From positions 974,995 to 1,038,994 of the forward strand of contig NZ_MZNT01000001.1 in the NCBI RefSeq assembly GCF_002042965.1: 64,000 nt of DNA. The letters run 5' to 3'. The stretch is from Paenibacillus sp. 32352. Its GTDB lineage: Bacteria; Bacillota; Bacilli; Paenibacillales; NBRC-103111. The notes beneath the pieces were generated by a model. The model did no database searches, was not told where the DNA came from, and was given only the letters and a program-made list of their open reading frames with translations. Each line of letters starts with the position of its first letter. Positions within the stretch are counted from its first letter, which is position 1. This document shows, one piece after another, positions 33,799 to 44,709 of this stretch. The position numbers were made by a program, and so were the translations under genes.

Positions 33799-36700
33799 AT
33801 GAAACACCGTTCAACGATGGCAAGCTTGATTTTATTATTTCAAATGTTTGCAGTCACGGATGCAGGCGGCGCTTCAGCCGCAGCGGTGAACCCTGCTGAT
33901 GCCAGCCCGACCGTCTCGGCTGCTTCGGCGCCGGCTCATCCCTATTACCCGCCAAGTGCCTCCGAGCTGCAGGCGTCGATCGCAACTGCTGATAGATTGC
34001 TTAGCCAGTACACGGAAGAGCAATGGCTGAATCTCGTGCCCAAGCAGTCCCCGCGTTCGGTATTGAACGAGCCGTTCGATGGAAGCGATGGCTGGGTATG
34101 GAGCCCCGCAACCCCCGATAAGATTCAAACGATGAAAGGCCTTGCCTTCCCAAACTCCCAGTATCCTTATCAGTATACATCCGTAAAAGTCATGAGCGGG
34201 AAGACGGTGGAGGTCCCCTATGTGCAATACAACGGGAAGAAATACCTCATCCAGGCGCGCATTGATTATGAAAAAACCAGCTTCATGTCGAGCAACCTTC
34301 CGATTTTGGCAAACGCTTACTTGGCGACCGGAGATGAGAAATACGCCCGCAGAGCCGCTATCGCTTTGGATGCGTGGGCTACCGCTGTGCCGGATTTCTA
34401 CATGACCAGCAAAAATGTGGCTAATCTCATCAGCGCCGATGAGGTTGCCAAATATTACAATACGGATATCCAACGGGTCAGCGACCATAACGGGATCGCG
34501 CATGAAATGCATTCCGGCGAGATCTTCGCTTTCGACCGGATCTATGATAGTGCGGCGCTCCAAGAGCTGTCCCAAAGCAAGGGATACGATGTGCGGGAGC
34601 ATAACCCGCGCTGACTTTTTTCTCAATGTCGTAAACTGGCTGACCACCTATCAGTCGATGAAGGTCCATACATCCACTAACCTCTCCGGAGCTGTTGAGG
34701 CCATTGCCCGCGTGGCTACGGTTCTTCACCAGCCGCAGCTGTTGGATTGGCTGAGCCAATACATGGATATCACCGTCGGAGAAAATTTCAAGCGGGATGG
34801 CATGTTTCCTGAATCGTTCTCCTACCACGCCGGCTATGCCAACTCCAACTACACGATTTCGCAATTGATCCAAACCTATTTCCAGGCGCATCAGCCGGAA
34901 TCGCCTGCTCAGCAAGCGTTGAAAGAGAAGATCGTCAGACAATCCGATTTCCTGGCGAATGCCAAGGAGGCCCAGAAGATCGTTGCGTTTCCGGATGGGG
35001 ATTTGCCTCCGTTCGGCGATACGACCAAGGGAGGAGCCTCCAAACGCAATGCGACGCAGTCCCGGCTGCTTCCCGCATACGGTCATCTCATGCTGGGTGA
35101 CGGGACAGGGAGATTGCAAACGCAGTACAACCTCAACTTCAACGACATGGCGAATCATGTTCATCCGAATGTGCTCTCTGCGACCTTATTCGGCTTCGGG
35201 AAGGAATTGATCGGGGGGATACGTTATTCCCACACCGCGGCACGCGATTTTACAAGCGATACGCTGGCTATGAACACGGTTGTCGTGAATCAATCGAATC
35301 AATTTCGCGGGAATAAGCAGGGTGCCGGTAACGTCGGCCATGCGTTTACAGGCGGCAATCTTGCCCTGTATGAGCCCGGCATCGACGGCATCGAGGCGTC
35401 CGAGGTGTACAGCAACTGGGCTTACCCCGGCACAGCATCAAGATATCAGCGCGTGAACGTGATGAATACTATCGATCCGGAGCATCCCTATCTGATCGAC
35501 TTGTTCAAGGTTACGGGCGGAAGCACGCATGAATATTTCCTTCATGGCTCCACCCAGTTTGACGAAACGGCGGAAGCCAGCTTTCCGCTGCAAAACATAA
35601 ATAAGCCTTATCCGCTCCTCCCGGATAACGAAACATGGACCGATCCGGTAAAGGAAGGAGACGTGCGGAACTGGTACGGCATGTTCAGGGACGTCAGCAC
35701 AGGCCAATCTCCGGGTCAATGGGACGTTACCTTCCGCGATGCGGAGGATGGGGGAATCGGAACACGGATTATGATGGTAGATGATGGAAAGAATCAGGTC
35801 TACCTTGGCAAGAGCCCTCATTCCTACCGGGATAAGCAGTATGATGACATCTATCAATTCTGGCGTCCGTCGCTGATGGTTAAGCGGGAGGTCCCGGGCC
35901 AAGACAATCTGGACAGCTTGTTTATCAGTGTCATGGAGCCGTTGAACGGTGAATCGGCCATAGCAAGCATTAGCCGGGTACCGCTTAAGGATAACGACCC
36001 GGAGCATGTGGCGCTCTCCGTCAAATTCAACAACGGCCGTGAGGACGTCGTGCTGGTGAACTTGAACCATCCGGATATCACTGGAAGCAACCCAGTGGAC
36101 CAATCCGTTACAACCGCCGACGGGCAATATTCCTTGAACGGCAAGATCGGAATTATGTATGAACGAAGCGGCTTCACAAAGCCTTATCTGATTTCCGGAA
36201 GCAAATTCCAATACGGAGATAAGGCGCTGACTATCGGGCCTGCCTCTTATCAAGGGACCGTGACAGGAGCAGTTCGAATCGCGGACGGCTCGGATGTCAA
36301 CGCGCTAATTACGGACGCGAACCTTCCGGAAGGCGATGCATGGAAAGGAAAATGGGTGTCCCTGCAATTCGGCACCTACAAGGTCATTCCCGACGCAAAC
36401 GGCTCGTACCCGAACGGGATTAGCGAGCAGAAGGGCTTTAGTGAAATGTTCCTGGTGGATCATGTTGAGAAGAGGAACGGACTTACCTATATCGTCACAG
36501 CGGATGACCATGCCCTGGCCATCGATAGCAATACGGCGGAGCAATTAAGGCCGCAGCGCACATTCGAAGGGCATCCGTCCTTCCGAATGGAATTCAGCGC
36601 AACGGCCAATGGCACGCCGCCCGTCTTTCCATCCCCCAAGCTGGATGGCATTCAGGTGAATGGGCAGCCAATTGCGGGATTCGATCCGGCGGTATTCAGC

Positions 36701-38320
36701 TATAAATTCGCCATGCCGGCAGGAACCGCTGTCATTCCTGTCGTCAGCGCGACCGGATCGAATGGGATTGAGGTGGCTCAGGCCCAGGAACCGTTCGGCA
36801 CCGCGATTATTACAGTCAAGGACCGTCAGGATCCGAGATCGCAAACCCAGTATTCCGTTCGATTCACTCCGATACCGATTTACGGGGATGAGCCGTCAGG
36901 GTTGGTTCCTTACCACATTCATGGTGTTACGGCGAGCCCTGGTTATAACTCCGGCTTTCCTCCGTCCAATGCGATTGATGGTAATTTGGCTACGCGCTAT
37001 GCTGCCAAAGGTGAGCATTGGATTACCTTCGACCTGGGGGAGAGCAAGGGGATCGATACCTTCATCGCATCATTTTTAAATGGCGACAAGGATACTTATT
37101 TCTTTGATCTGGACATCTCCGTGGACGGGACCGATTGGAAACGGGTGTACAGCGGTCAAAGCAATGGAAAGACTGCAGGACTACAGCTATTCTCATTTGA
37201 GCCGTCTCAAGCCCGTTATGTGAAGTACAGCGGCCACGGCAACACCAAGGATGCCTGGAACAATCTCAATGAAGTGTTTGCAGCAGGTCATACGTCCGCG
37301 ACCAAGCTGAGCCTATCGGTTAGCGACGCCGTCTACAGCTACAGTGATACGGCATCCCTTCATGCGTACCTAACAGACAAGGACGGGAAGCCGCTGCAGG
37401 GGCAAGCAGTGTCATTTTTCCTGAATGAGGCACATATTGGGGAGGCCGTAACGGACGCTTCGGGAGAAGCACCGCTGAATTACCGTGTCCAGGCAGGTGT
37501 GCCGTCAGGCTCTTCTGCACCATATGACTTGAAGGCGGTATTCGCGGGATCTGCCGATCAGGCACTTCAGCCTAGCTCAGCCTCCGGGAAGCTGACCGTG
37601 CAGAAGGAGGAGGCGACCCTCGCTCTGTCCACCCCTTTGAACTGGGATCGGACGAATGTGACGCTTTTTGCCATTATTCAGCAGCAGGATGATGGAGAGC
37701 CGGGGGCGGTAAACGATCTTCCAGTTGTTTTTGATCTGAGAGCATTGCGGGCTGACGGCACTTCCGTGCCCGTTCTGTCCTCGACGGTGCAGACGAACGT
37801 ATACGGTCAAGCGAATCTTACAGAGACATTGCCAGCCGGATTGTACGAGGTGAAAGCGGCGATCGGAGCCAATCCTTATTATACGGAGCATTCCGCATCG
37901 GCTGTAATGACGGTGAATGCGGCCACCTACGGCTCCGTTCAGGTGAACGGACATACGAATACTCCTGTTCCTTCCGGGCTATTCGGCGCCAAGGCGAACA
38001 AGGTTCATTTGGAAAGCAAGTGGGAACGTAATGCGGGCAAAGTGAGCGGATCCGCAACCATTCACGCAGAACCGCAAGGACTTCGTCTGACGATGAACGA
38101 CGCAGATTGGATCGCGGCATCGGATTCAAGCGCTTTTATCCAAGGCGGTGCTGTAGATGAGCAGGGAGCTAGCTATACCGTACGAATCATGGTAGAAAAC
38201 GAGCGCCGCAGCTCTTCCTCCTTGATCAGCATCCTGATTTGGAAAGGGAATGCCGCGGAAGGAACGCCTGCTGCCGAGATCCGGGGGCAAAGTTTCAGCG
38301 GCAGTATTCAAATCCGCTAA
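33799..38320 (+). pseudogene. Secreted heparinase II/III-family protein with CBM32-like domain, broken by one frameshift
   Basis: Two overlapping frames make one protein of about 1500 residues. The first (33799-34614) has a signal peptide and the helical toroid start (YLATGDEKYARRAAIALDAWA) and stops at 34612. The second continues without loss from about 34604 (FFLNVVNWLTTYQSM). Dropping one C from the CCC at 34605-34607 restores a single frame. The middle holds the heparinase II/III beta-sandwich pattern (HVHPNVLSATLFGFGKELIG, AMNTVVVNQSNQ). A discoidin/CBM32-like domain lies at nucleotides about 36930-37290 (NAIDGNLATRY, ITFDLGESKGID), followed by Ig-like repeats. It would cleave acidic polysaccharide outside the cell. 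It is either a recent mutation or a sequencing error. Confidence 0.8.
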
Positions 38321-38370
38321 GCGCTGCAAGGAACATGCAGGACCGTGATTTAAAAATAACCATTCCATTG

Positions 38371-38412
38371 CAGCCAGGCTGCCGGGCGGGACCGGCGGTC
38401 TGGTTGTTTTTT
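38371..38412 (+). terminator. Terminator after the heparinase-like gene
   Basis: A long GC-rich stem (CAGCCAGGCTGCCGG with CCGGCGGTCTGGTTG, a few mismatches) is followed by six T. It separates this gene from the MarR unit. Confidence 0.8.
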
Positions 38413-38450
38413 ATGTTGTATCAGGTTCGGCATTTCTTCAATATAAAGCG

Positions 38451-38479
38451 CTTCAAGAAGGAGCCTGACCTGTTATAAT
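38451..38479 (+). promoter_or_regulatory. Likely promoter of the MarR/esterase unit
   Basis: TATAAT lies at 38474-38479 with CTTCAA 17 bases upstream. Just downstream, ACTA and TAGT arms at about 38482-38500 form a small inverted repeat that could be a MarR operator for self-repression. Confidence 0.5.
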
Positions 38480-38539
38480 GAGACTAGTACATATATTTAG
38501 TAAGGGGAGTTAACAAAACATTAGAAAGGAGGTTGAGGG

Positions 38540-38968
38540 ATGAGCGATTTGAGCTCCTACGCTCTCCGTATACGGATTGCGATGCACAAGACACAGAGGG
38601 AAATTGCAAACGCGATGCAAAGCCAGTTCCAGCTGGAGCTGACAAGGGCGCAATTTTACATTCTAAAATTGATATCGGAGGACGGACCCTGCACGATTAC
38701 AGAGCTGGCCAGAAAATTCGGGATCCATACGAGCTCGGTTTCGACGATGCTGAATAAACTGGTTCAGGACAACCTGATCTCCCGGGAATACAGTCACGAT
38801 GACCGTAGAAAAGTGTTCGTCTCCATCACGGAATATGGAAGCGACGTGCTCAAGCAGGAGCTGCAGCATTACAGCCGAATTCTGGAGAGATACCTGTCCC
38901 CTTTAAACGAGGAGGAGCTGGAGACCTTCGTACATATTTTTGAAAAAATCTCATCGGTACATAAATAA
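38540..38968 (+). CDS. MarR-family transcriptional regulator
   Basis: The 142-residue protein has the MarR winged helix: ILKLISEDGPCTITELARKFGIHTSSVSTMLNKLVQDNLISREYSHDDRRKVFVSIT at residues about 38-95. The DDRR wing motif is clear. AGGAGG lies about 9 bases before the ATG. The esterase gene starts 37 bases after its stop, so both are probably one transcript, with the MarR protein controlling itself and the esterase. The inducing ligand is unknown. Confidence 0.9.
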   Translation: MSDLSSYALRIRIAMHKTQREIANAMQSQFQLELTRAQFYILKLISEDGPCTITELARKFGIHTSSVSTMLNKLVQDNLISREYSHDDRRKVFVSITEYGSDVLKQELQHYSRILERYLSPLNEEELETFVHIFEKISSVHK

Positions 38969-39005
38969 TGCGTGCCTGGAGGTTTCAGGCGGGGAGGCAG
39001 TCCTT

Positions 39006-39968
39006 ATGGGTTATTTGGATCGAAAAATAAAGGAATTATATCAATATACTCCGGAGCTGACGGCTCCCGCAGATCTGCATCTTTATTGGAGCAAGACCTT
39101 GGAAGAATGGGCTACTCAGGGGAAGGTCGAAGCCGAACGAGTGCAGGTTTCCACCACGATGCGCGGTGTACAAGCCTACCAAGTACACTATAAAGGCTAT
39201 GACGATACGAGAGTATCCGGGTGGTACCTTGTCCCGAGCATGTGGCAGGAGGCAGCCTATCCTTGTGTCGTAATGTTTCACGGTTATTCCGGGAGCAGCG
39301 GACTGCCTGAGAGCTACGCTTCATGGCTATTGGCCGGCATGGCGGTGTTTGCAATCGATCTTAGGGGCCAAACGGGAGGAACAGGCGATTTGCTGCCTCA
39401 AGAAGGAGGCATGGCGAAGGGCTGGATTACCAAAGGCATTGACGATAAGGATACCTGCTACTATAAGGCTTTGGTTATAGATTGCCTGCGTGCGGTAGAT
39501 TGGGTTAGCGAGCAGCCGGAGGTCGACCCGAACCGCATAGGAGTAGCTGGAGCGAGCCAGGGAGGCGGACTGGCTATGATCTTGAGCGCGCTAAGCCGGA
39601 AGCCTTCCTTTGCCATTGCAGATATTCCGAACATGTGCCATATGGACTGGGGAATTTTTCATTCGACAGGCTCATTAACCGAAGCGGCCGAATATATATC
39701 CCGCTATCCTGAACGTTGGCAGAAGGTTATGCGGACGCTGAGTTATTTTGACAACATGAACCTGGCTGACCGGATTGAGATACCCATTATGGTATCCGTC
39801 AGCATGAAGGACCCTGTCTGCATGCCGGAGACGGTGTTTGCTGCCTACAACCGCATCCAGTCGGAGAAGGAGCTGCACATCTACCCGTTCCGAGGGCATT
39901 CTACAGGGGAACAACATCTGCGAAAAGTATTGGAGTTCGCTCAGCGGCAGATTGCACGTACAAGCTAG
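39006..39968 (+). CDS. Acetyl esterase, carbohydrate esterase family 7 (Cah/AXE type)
   Basis: The 320-residue protein has the CE7 features: GVQAYQVHYKGYDDTRVSGWYLVP, FHGYSGSSG (oxyanion region), the RGQ tripeptide, the nucleophile motif GASQGGG near residue 183, the acid in SMKDPVCMP near 270, and the histidine in FRGHSTGEQH near 298. These closely match the spacing in B. subtilis Cah (318 residues). It removes acetyl groups from acetylated oligosaccharides, and also from cephalosporin C, in the cytoplasm. ATG at 39006 is 8 bases after GGGGAGG. Its presence fits a region dedicated to plant cell-wall sugars. Confidence 0.92.
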   Translation: MGYLDRKIKELYQYTPELTAPADLHLYWSKTLEEWATQGKVEAERVQVSTTMRGVQAYQVHYKGYDDTRVSGWYLVPSMWQEAAYPCVVMFHGYSGSSGLPESYASWLLAGMAVFAIDLRGQTGGTGDLLPQEGGMAKGWITKGIDDKDTCYYKALVIDCLRAVDWVSEQPEVDPNRIGVAGASQGGGLAMILSALSRKPSFAIADIPNMCHMDWGIFHSTGSLTEAAEYISRYPERWQKVMRTLSYFDNMNLADRIEIPIMVSVSMKDPVCMPETVFAAYNRIQSEKELHIYPFRGHSTGEQHLRKVLEFAQRQIARTS

Positions 39969-40004
39969 GTATAGCTTATCCACTAGATACAACGGGATAT
40001 GAAG

Positions 40005-40050
40005 AACAAGGCGTACCACGGTCATACGACTGCGGTACGCCTTGTTGTTT
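40005..40050. terminator. Bidirectional terminator between esterase and ABC exporter genes
   Basis: The arms AACAAGGCGTACC and GGTACGCCTTGTT are perfect complements, with GTC/GAC near the loop, and TTTTCTTT follows. It lies between convergent genes. Confidence 0.85.
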
Positions 40051-40053
40051 TCT

Positions 40054-41915
40054 TTAGGCGACATACCATTGCGACTGTGCTCTATACATCTCCGCGTATA
40101 TTCCGTTCAACGCCATAAGCTGCTCGTGCGTGCCTTGCTCGGCTATGCGGCCGTTATCGAACACCAATATTTTATCGGCAAGTCTGGTTGCGCCAAGCCG
40201 GTGGGAAATTAATATCGTTGTTTTATCGCCGGTTATGCTGTTGAAATCCTCGTACAGCTTCGCTTCAGCTATCGGATCCAATGCGGCGGTCGGTTCATCC
40301 AGAATTAGCACCCGTGCATCCTTTTTCAATATGGCTCTGGCGATTGCGATCTTCTGCCACTCGCCTCCGGATAAGTCGGTGTTGCCCGCCTTATAATTGC
40401 TAAGATGCGTCTCAAAGCCGTCTTTCAATCTAGCGGCGAATTCATAGGCTCCCGTCAGCTTCGCTGCTGCGATAATTTCGTCATCCGAGTATTCCCGGTA
40501 CAGATCGCCTATTCGAATGTTATCCGCGATCGACAACGCGTAGCGGCCGAACATTTGAAAGGTGCAGGATACCGCCTGTTTCACGAGTGCTTGATGCCGA
40601 TGCGCTTCCACACCGCCCATCAGAACACAGCCGCTGTCCGGTTCATACATACCGCACAGCAGAGAAATGAACGTGCTTTTACCAGAACCGTTCTCACCGA
40701 CGATGGCGATTTTCTCTCCCTGTCTGATCGTTACGGACACATCCTTCAATATCTGCCGCTCCGTCTCCGGGTATGTAAAGTGAACATTTCGGAACTCGAT
40801 ATCCATTTGAGCCGGTACAGGTATGGCAGGGGATTGCTGTGACAGCTTGCCTCCTTTGACGAGTGTCTCGACGGTGCCCTCCCCGGTTCCATACTCCTTG
40901 TAGCTCATAATCTCCCGATAGTCGTCGATAAATCTTCCGTCGCTGCCGATTAATACCAGATTGTCAAACAGCCCTTGGAATGCGGTCTGCATCACCTTCG
41001 CCGTACTGTATACAAGCATAAATGAGCCGATCCCCGAGCCGCCTTGGTAAATATCGTAAGAAATCATAACGAGTGCAATTCCGATCGTGATCAGATTGAT
41101 GAGCCGGGCGCCGCCGTTATATATCGTAAACCGTTTAATCAAGCCGATTCGCTGCTTGTACAACTCTGTGACAGACTCATCATAGCGCTGGTTCACGTAG
41201 TCGTATAAATTGCCGTACCGCATTTCCTTCATGCTGGGACGCTTAAACAGGCCCATGAAATGTATGTCTGGTAACGGAGCTCATGCGAGTTGTTCTGTTC
41301 TTGATAATAGTTGGCTTCTGTCTGTGCCTGCTTGAGCAGAATGGAAGGGATGCAGCCGGCCAGAATAATAACAGCGATCAGCCAACTATCTGTCGCGATA
41401 ATAAGTACTGCAGTCACCAGTTGAATCGCACAAAGAAAAATACCAAACGTCGCATTCAGAATAAGCGGGAGCTTGCGGGTCAATTCATTCTTCACCCATT
41501 CGAACTTCTGGTAGGTATCCGTGCTGGCAAAATAATCGACACGGATGCGCGAAATTTTGATCATCAGCTTTTCCTGAATATAATACTGCATCTTGCTCCA
41601 TAAGATGTTATTCGTCCGGCCGGAGACAATCACCATGATATTCGTCAGGAGAACGATTCCCATCCATAAGGCGAGCCATTCGACGGCCCGCATGAACGAT
41701 CCTCCGCCTATTCCTTCGGTTACGACGTGAGCGGCTTCGTTAAAGAAGTGTTTTTCAAAAATCGCGGCGATGGTCCCGATGACCCCGGTGGCAAGCCCCA
41801 AATTTGTAAAGAACAAATCCTTAAAGCTGGCAGCCTCCAACACCAGCCGAAGACTCGACAGGACGGTTTTGTCGATCCGCGCCCGTTTTCGTTTTTGCTG
41901 TAAGGGTTCAGCCAT
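40054..41915 (-). pseudogene. ABC exporter half-transporter (membrane plus ATPase), broken by one frameshift
   Basis: The gene is split into two frames on the minus strand. The first part (41915 to a stop at 41229) encodes the start of a membrane domain; the second (from about 41256 to 40054) encodes the rest and the ATPase. The ATPase has Walker A GENGSGKST, signature LSGGEWQKIAIARA, Walker B RVLILDEPTAALD and the H-loop SHR. The parts join at YISW / LFKRPSMKEMR, so a one-base loss near 41240-41275 explains the break. The intact protein would be about 615 residues, like its upstream neighbour, with which it would have formed a heterodimer. Confidence 0.8.
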
Positions 41916-41916
41916 C

Positions 41917-43746
41917 TTACATCGCCTCCTCTTTCCGGTACCATTCCGCCTGGGTCATAAAAAGCTTGTGATACATTCCTTGCTTCGCCATCAATTCGTC
42001 ATGCGTGCCAAATTCGACCAGCCTGCCTCCATCCATGACAGCAACTTTATCGGCTAGTCTTGCAAATCCGATACGGTGTGAAATCAACACGCCTGTCCGG
42101 TTCTGGATGCTGTTTCGGATGTGGTAGAACTGCTCCATCTCAGCGATTGGATCCAGCATGGCTGCAGGCTCGTCCATAATCAGGATGTCCCGGCTGCTTA
42201 TATGCGCACGTGATACGGCGATTCGCTGCCACTCTCCTCCCGATAGCTGGATCGCATTTTTGTGATACCATCTCCCCAAGTGCGTATCCAGTCCGCTGCT
42301 TTGCCGCTTCAAAATCTTTGTTGCCCCGCCTTTCTCTGCGGCATCATGGAGTGCAGCATCATCGTGAAGCTTGGACAAGTCTCCGAAAGCGATATTTTCT
42401 CTTAACGTAAACTCGAACTTGGCAAAGTCCTGGAATGTAACGCCCATTCGTGCGGCCAGCTTGGACAGGTCGATCTCATCGTAATGTTTTCCCTCGAAAA
42501 AGACGTTCCCCTCCATCGGTTTATAAAATCCGAGAAGCACTTTGACGAGGGTCGATTTTCCCGCCCCGTTGCCGCCGACAAGGGCGATCATTTCGCCTTG
42601 GTGGATTTTCAGCGAAACGTCCTTGAGTGCATAATCATTGCTTGCCGAGCTGTATTTAAAGCTGACGCCCTGCAATTCGAATACAACCGGCTTATCTTGC
42701 CGTTCATTCGGCGTCGGCTCTGTTTGGATCGCGCTGCTTGGCCGATCATCGAAGTCCATTTCGAAAAACTGCTTTTGCAGTTCAAAATCCTTCACATACC
42801 GGTACGAGCTCATGAACAATCGGCCGTAGCCCATCGACGTTCCCGCAATGTGATCGAATGTCGCGACGAACATGACCAGCGTGCCAACCGTAATTCGCCC
42901 TATCGCCGTCAAATAGAGCCCGGCCGCAATTAGTGCACACTTGAAAAGGGTCGATAAAATCAGCGAGGAGTTCGTTCGCAAGTTGGCTTTATTCATAAAC
43001 GCAAGCGTTCGTTCCTGCATCGGCTTAATGATGTCATACCATTTTTTGCGGATAAAAGAATCCAACTCCAGCATCCGGTATTCCATCGCAATGTCATTGC
43101 GGAATACTTGGGAGTAGTAGTACTCTGCCAGCCGTTCGTTATCCCCTTCATCCAGCCAGCGCTTGTTGCCTTCGACTGCGTTTTTAAAACCCATTGTCAG
43201 CGATGTCATCACAAGAATGACTGCAAACAGAAGGAGTATCCATGAGGTGGAGGCAGCCAGGACAAGCATGCTGATGAGGGCGACGGTTTCGGCAAGCAGC
43301 TTCAACACACTGGTAAGAAAATAGGATAGCCGTTTAATCGTTGGCGTTGTCATGTCAATTTTCAGAGCCAATTCCGGATCGTCAAACATTCGAAGCGGCA
43401 CTCGCCGCATCATGTCGCCTAACTGCTTCTGCATGCCCACCGCATAGCGGGTGAAGAGCGTGAAATCAAATATGCTCGGCAGCATGTTAAATACCGCGTT
43501 CAGGAACAGAAAGCCGACCAGCGCACCAATCCACGCTACGATCGTGCCGAACCCGCCTAGCTGTGCTGCTTCCGAGGTAATCATATCGACGATCCGCTTG
43601 GTTACTATCAAGAACAGCACAGGGAGCACCGCCCCGACCGTACAAATAACCGCCCAGAACAGAAGGTTGCGCCGATCGATCTCCCACGCTTTTTGGAATG
43701 CCCATTTTAGAACGGAAAGATCGGACTTGATTTTACTTGATATCAT
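41917..43746 (-). CDS. ABC exporter half-transporter (fused membrane and ATPase domains)
   Basis: The 609-residue protein has a six-segment membrane domain (residues about 25-340) and a complete ATPase: Walker A GGNGAGKST near 402, Q-loop TFQDFAKFEF, signature LSGGEWQRIAVSRAH near 508, Walker B DILIMDEPAAMLDP, H-loop SHRIG. It belongs to the MsbA/LmrA-like exporters with fused domains. The next gene (frameshifted) begins 1 base after its stop codon, so they were one operon. With the partner broken, activity would depend on whether this half can form a homodimer. The substrate is unknown; peptides, lipids or antibiotics are all possible. Confidence 0.88.
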   Translation of the reverse strand: MISSKIKSDLSVLKWAFQKAWEIDRRNLLFWAVICTVGAVLPVLFLIVTKRIVDMITSEAAQLGGFGTIVAWIGALVGFLFLNAVFNMLPSIFDFTLFTRYAVGMQKQLGDMMRRVPLRMFDDPELALKIDMTTPTIKRLSYFLTSVLKLLAETVALISMLVLAASTSWILLLFAVILVMTSLTMGFKNAVEGNKRWLDEGDNERLAEYYYSQVFRNDIAMEYRMLELDSFIRKKWYDIIKPMQERTLAFMNKANLRTNSSLILSTLFKCALIAAGLYLTAIGRITVGTLVMFVATFDHIAGTSMGYGRLFMSSYRYVKDFELQKQFFEMDFDDRPSSAIQTEPTPNERQDKPVVFELQGVSFKYSSASNDYALKDVSLKIHQGEMIALVGGNGAGKSTLVKVLLGFYKPMEGNVFFEGKHYDEIDLSKLAARMGVTFQDFAKFEFTLRENIAFGDLSKLHDDAALHDAAEKGGATKILKRQSSGLDTHLGRWYHKNAIQLSGGEWQRIAVSRAHISSRDILIMDEPAAMLDPIAEMEQFYHIRNSIQNRTGVLISHRIGFARLADKVAVMDGGRLVEFGTHDELMAKQGMYHKLFMTQAEWYRKEEAM

Positions 43747-43849
43747 GCTACCTTACACACCTCGATTCAGAAGGATAATAGAACACGCGCGACATTGGAT
43801 AGAAAAAGCCTGACTCCGTGAATTTCAACTTCATTCGCTCAGGTCATGA

Positions 43850-43858
43850 ATTATACCA
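43850..43858 (-). promoter_or_regulatory. Extended -10 element for the ABC exporter operon
   Basis: On the minus strand TGGTATAAT gives a perfect -10 box with an extended TGN element, about 105 bases before the exporter start. No good -35 box is seen, as expected for extended -10 promoters. Confidence 0.5.
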
Positions 43859-44018
43859 TATTTTACCTGAACAAAGTTTTCATAATTATGTAATTTTGTA
43901 CCATATTTTTGCTTAAAACAGTTCATTTTAAGTAAGTATATGACGTCAGTCACCCTGTATAATAAGAGGTGGTTGGATGTGTACCGTTTAGAATCCGTAT
44001 GAAAAAAGGGGACGGGCA

Positions 44019-44198
44019 ATGAGTTCATTTTTTCACAAAACCTATGACCTGTGGATGCAGCCTTTAGAGCATTACGCCTTTGGCGCGATCCGTAAGCGGC
44101 TGATCGGACAAGCCAGGGGAAAGGTACTGGAGATTGGATCGGGTACGGGAGCCAACTTCAAGTACTATAAATTCGTGAACCAGGTTATGGTCGTTTGA
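44019..44198 (+). pseudogene. N-terminal fragment of a SAM-dependent methyltransferase
   Basis: Fifty-nine codons from an ATG preceded by a G-rich site (GGGGACGGG) encode the start of a class I methyltransferase, ending just after the SAM-binding motif GKVLEIGSGTGANFKYY (residues 35-51). The family is usually about 200 residues, so three quarters are missing and the frame runs into unrelated sequence. A promoter-like TATAAT at 43958-43963 precedes it. It looks like a deletion remnant. Confidence 0.6.
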
Positions 44199-44623
44199 TT
44201 CGAAAAGGAGAAGTTTGTCTTCCCTGCTAGCGATGAGGAGGACGATGGTATTCTAGGCTGTGTCTGGAAGAACACGGAGGACACCACTCGGGTTATGCAC
44301 GATAATCGGCATCTCCATGTTCACCACGTGCTTGACGACCAGGGTGATTTCCGAAGCAATCGCCATTTGCTTGAGGGGTATTCGCGTAAAGCGCCTCCCG
44401 AGCTGACGCTGGCGGAACGGCTCGGGGCCCTTGCGCAATCGCGCACAGACGAGGGCTATATGGCGGAAACGATAGAGCATGAAGACGGCAGCTTGACTTT
44501 ATAGAGAAACACTATCCGGAGCGAGCCGTTGCGTATATCGCATTTCGCCTCGATGAGAATCGGCGTTTATTGTCTGCAGGCATAAGGGAACCTGTATTCC
44601 TGCGGGCCATAGGCCGAGCTTGA
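44199..44623 (+). pseudogene. Remnant of a SufR/DeoR-like transcriptional regulator
   Basis: No intact gene is present, but two adjoining frames give a regulator-like C-terminal stretch: TLAERLGALAQSRTDEGYMA, then, after a frame change near 44500, FIEKHYPERAVAYIAFRL. The pattern (Leu-Ala-Glu-Arg-Leu, Glu-Gly-Tyr-Met-Ala, Glu-Lys-His) recalls SufR-type winged-helix regulators. The DNA-binding part is absent, lost together with the end of the preceding methyltransferase fragment. The family call is an impression from memory. Confidence 0.35.
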
Positions 44624-44651
44624 AAATGATTGGTTCAAGCCCGGCTTTGTT

Positions 44652-44680
44652 TTGCTCTGTTACAGGGCTAGAGCTATAAT
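44652..44680 (+). promoter_or_regulatory. Promoter of the two-component system operon
   Basis: TTGCTC (44652-44657) and a perfect TATAAT (44675-44680) are spaced by 17 bases and lie 30 bases before the response regulator start. GGGGCGGAGG follows as ribosome binding site. Confidence 0.65.
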
Positions 44681-44709
44681 TGCACATTAAGGGGCGGAGG
44701 TGCGCGATT

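Noticed and set aside
43941..43948. Palindrome TGACGTCA upstream of the methyltransferase fragment as an operator
   Set aside because: Eight bases with only partial extension; it sits before a dead gene and has no adjacent regulator, so support is too weak.
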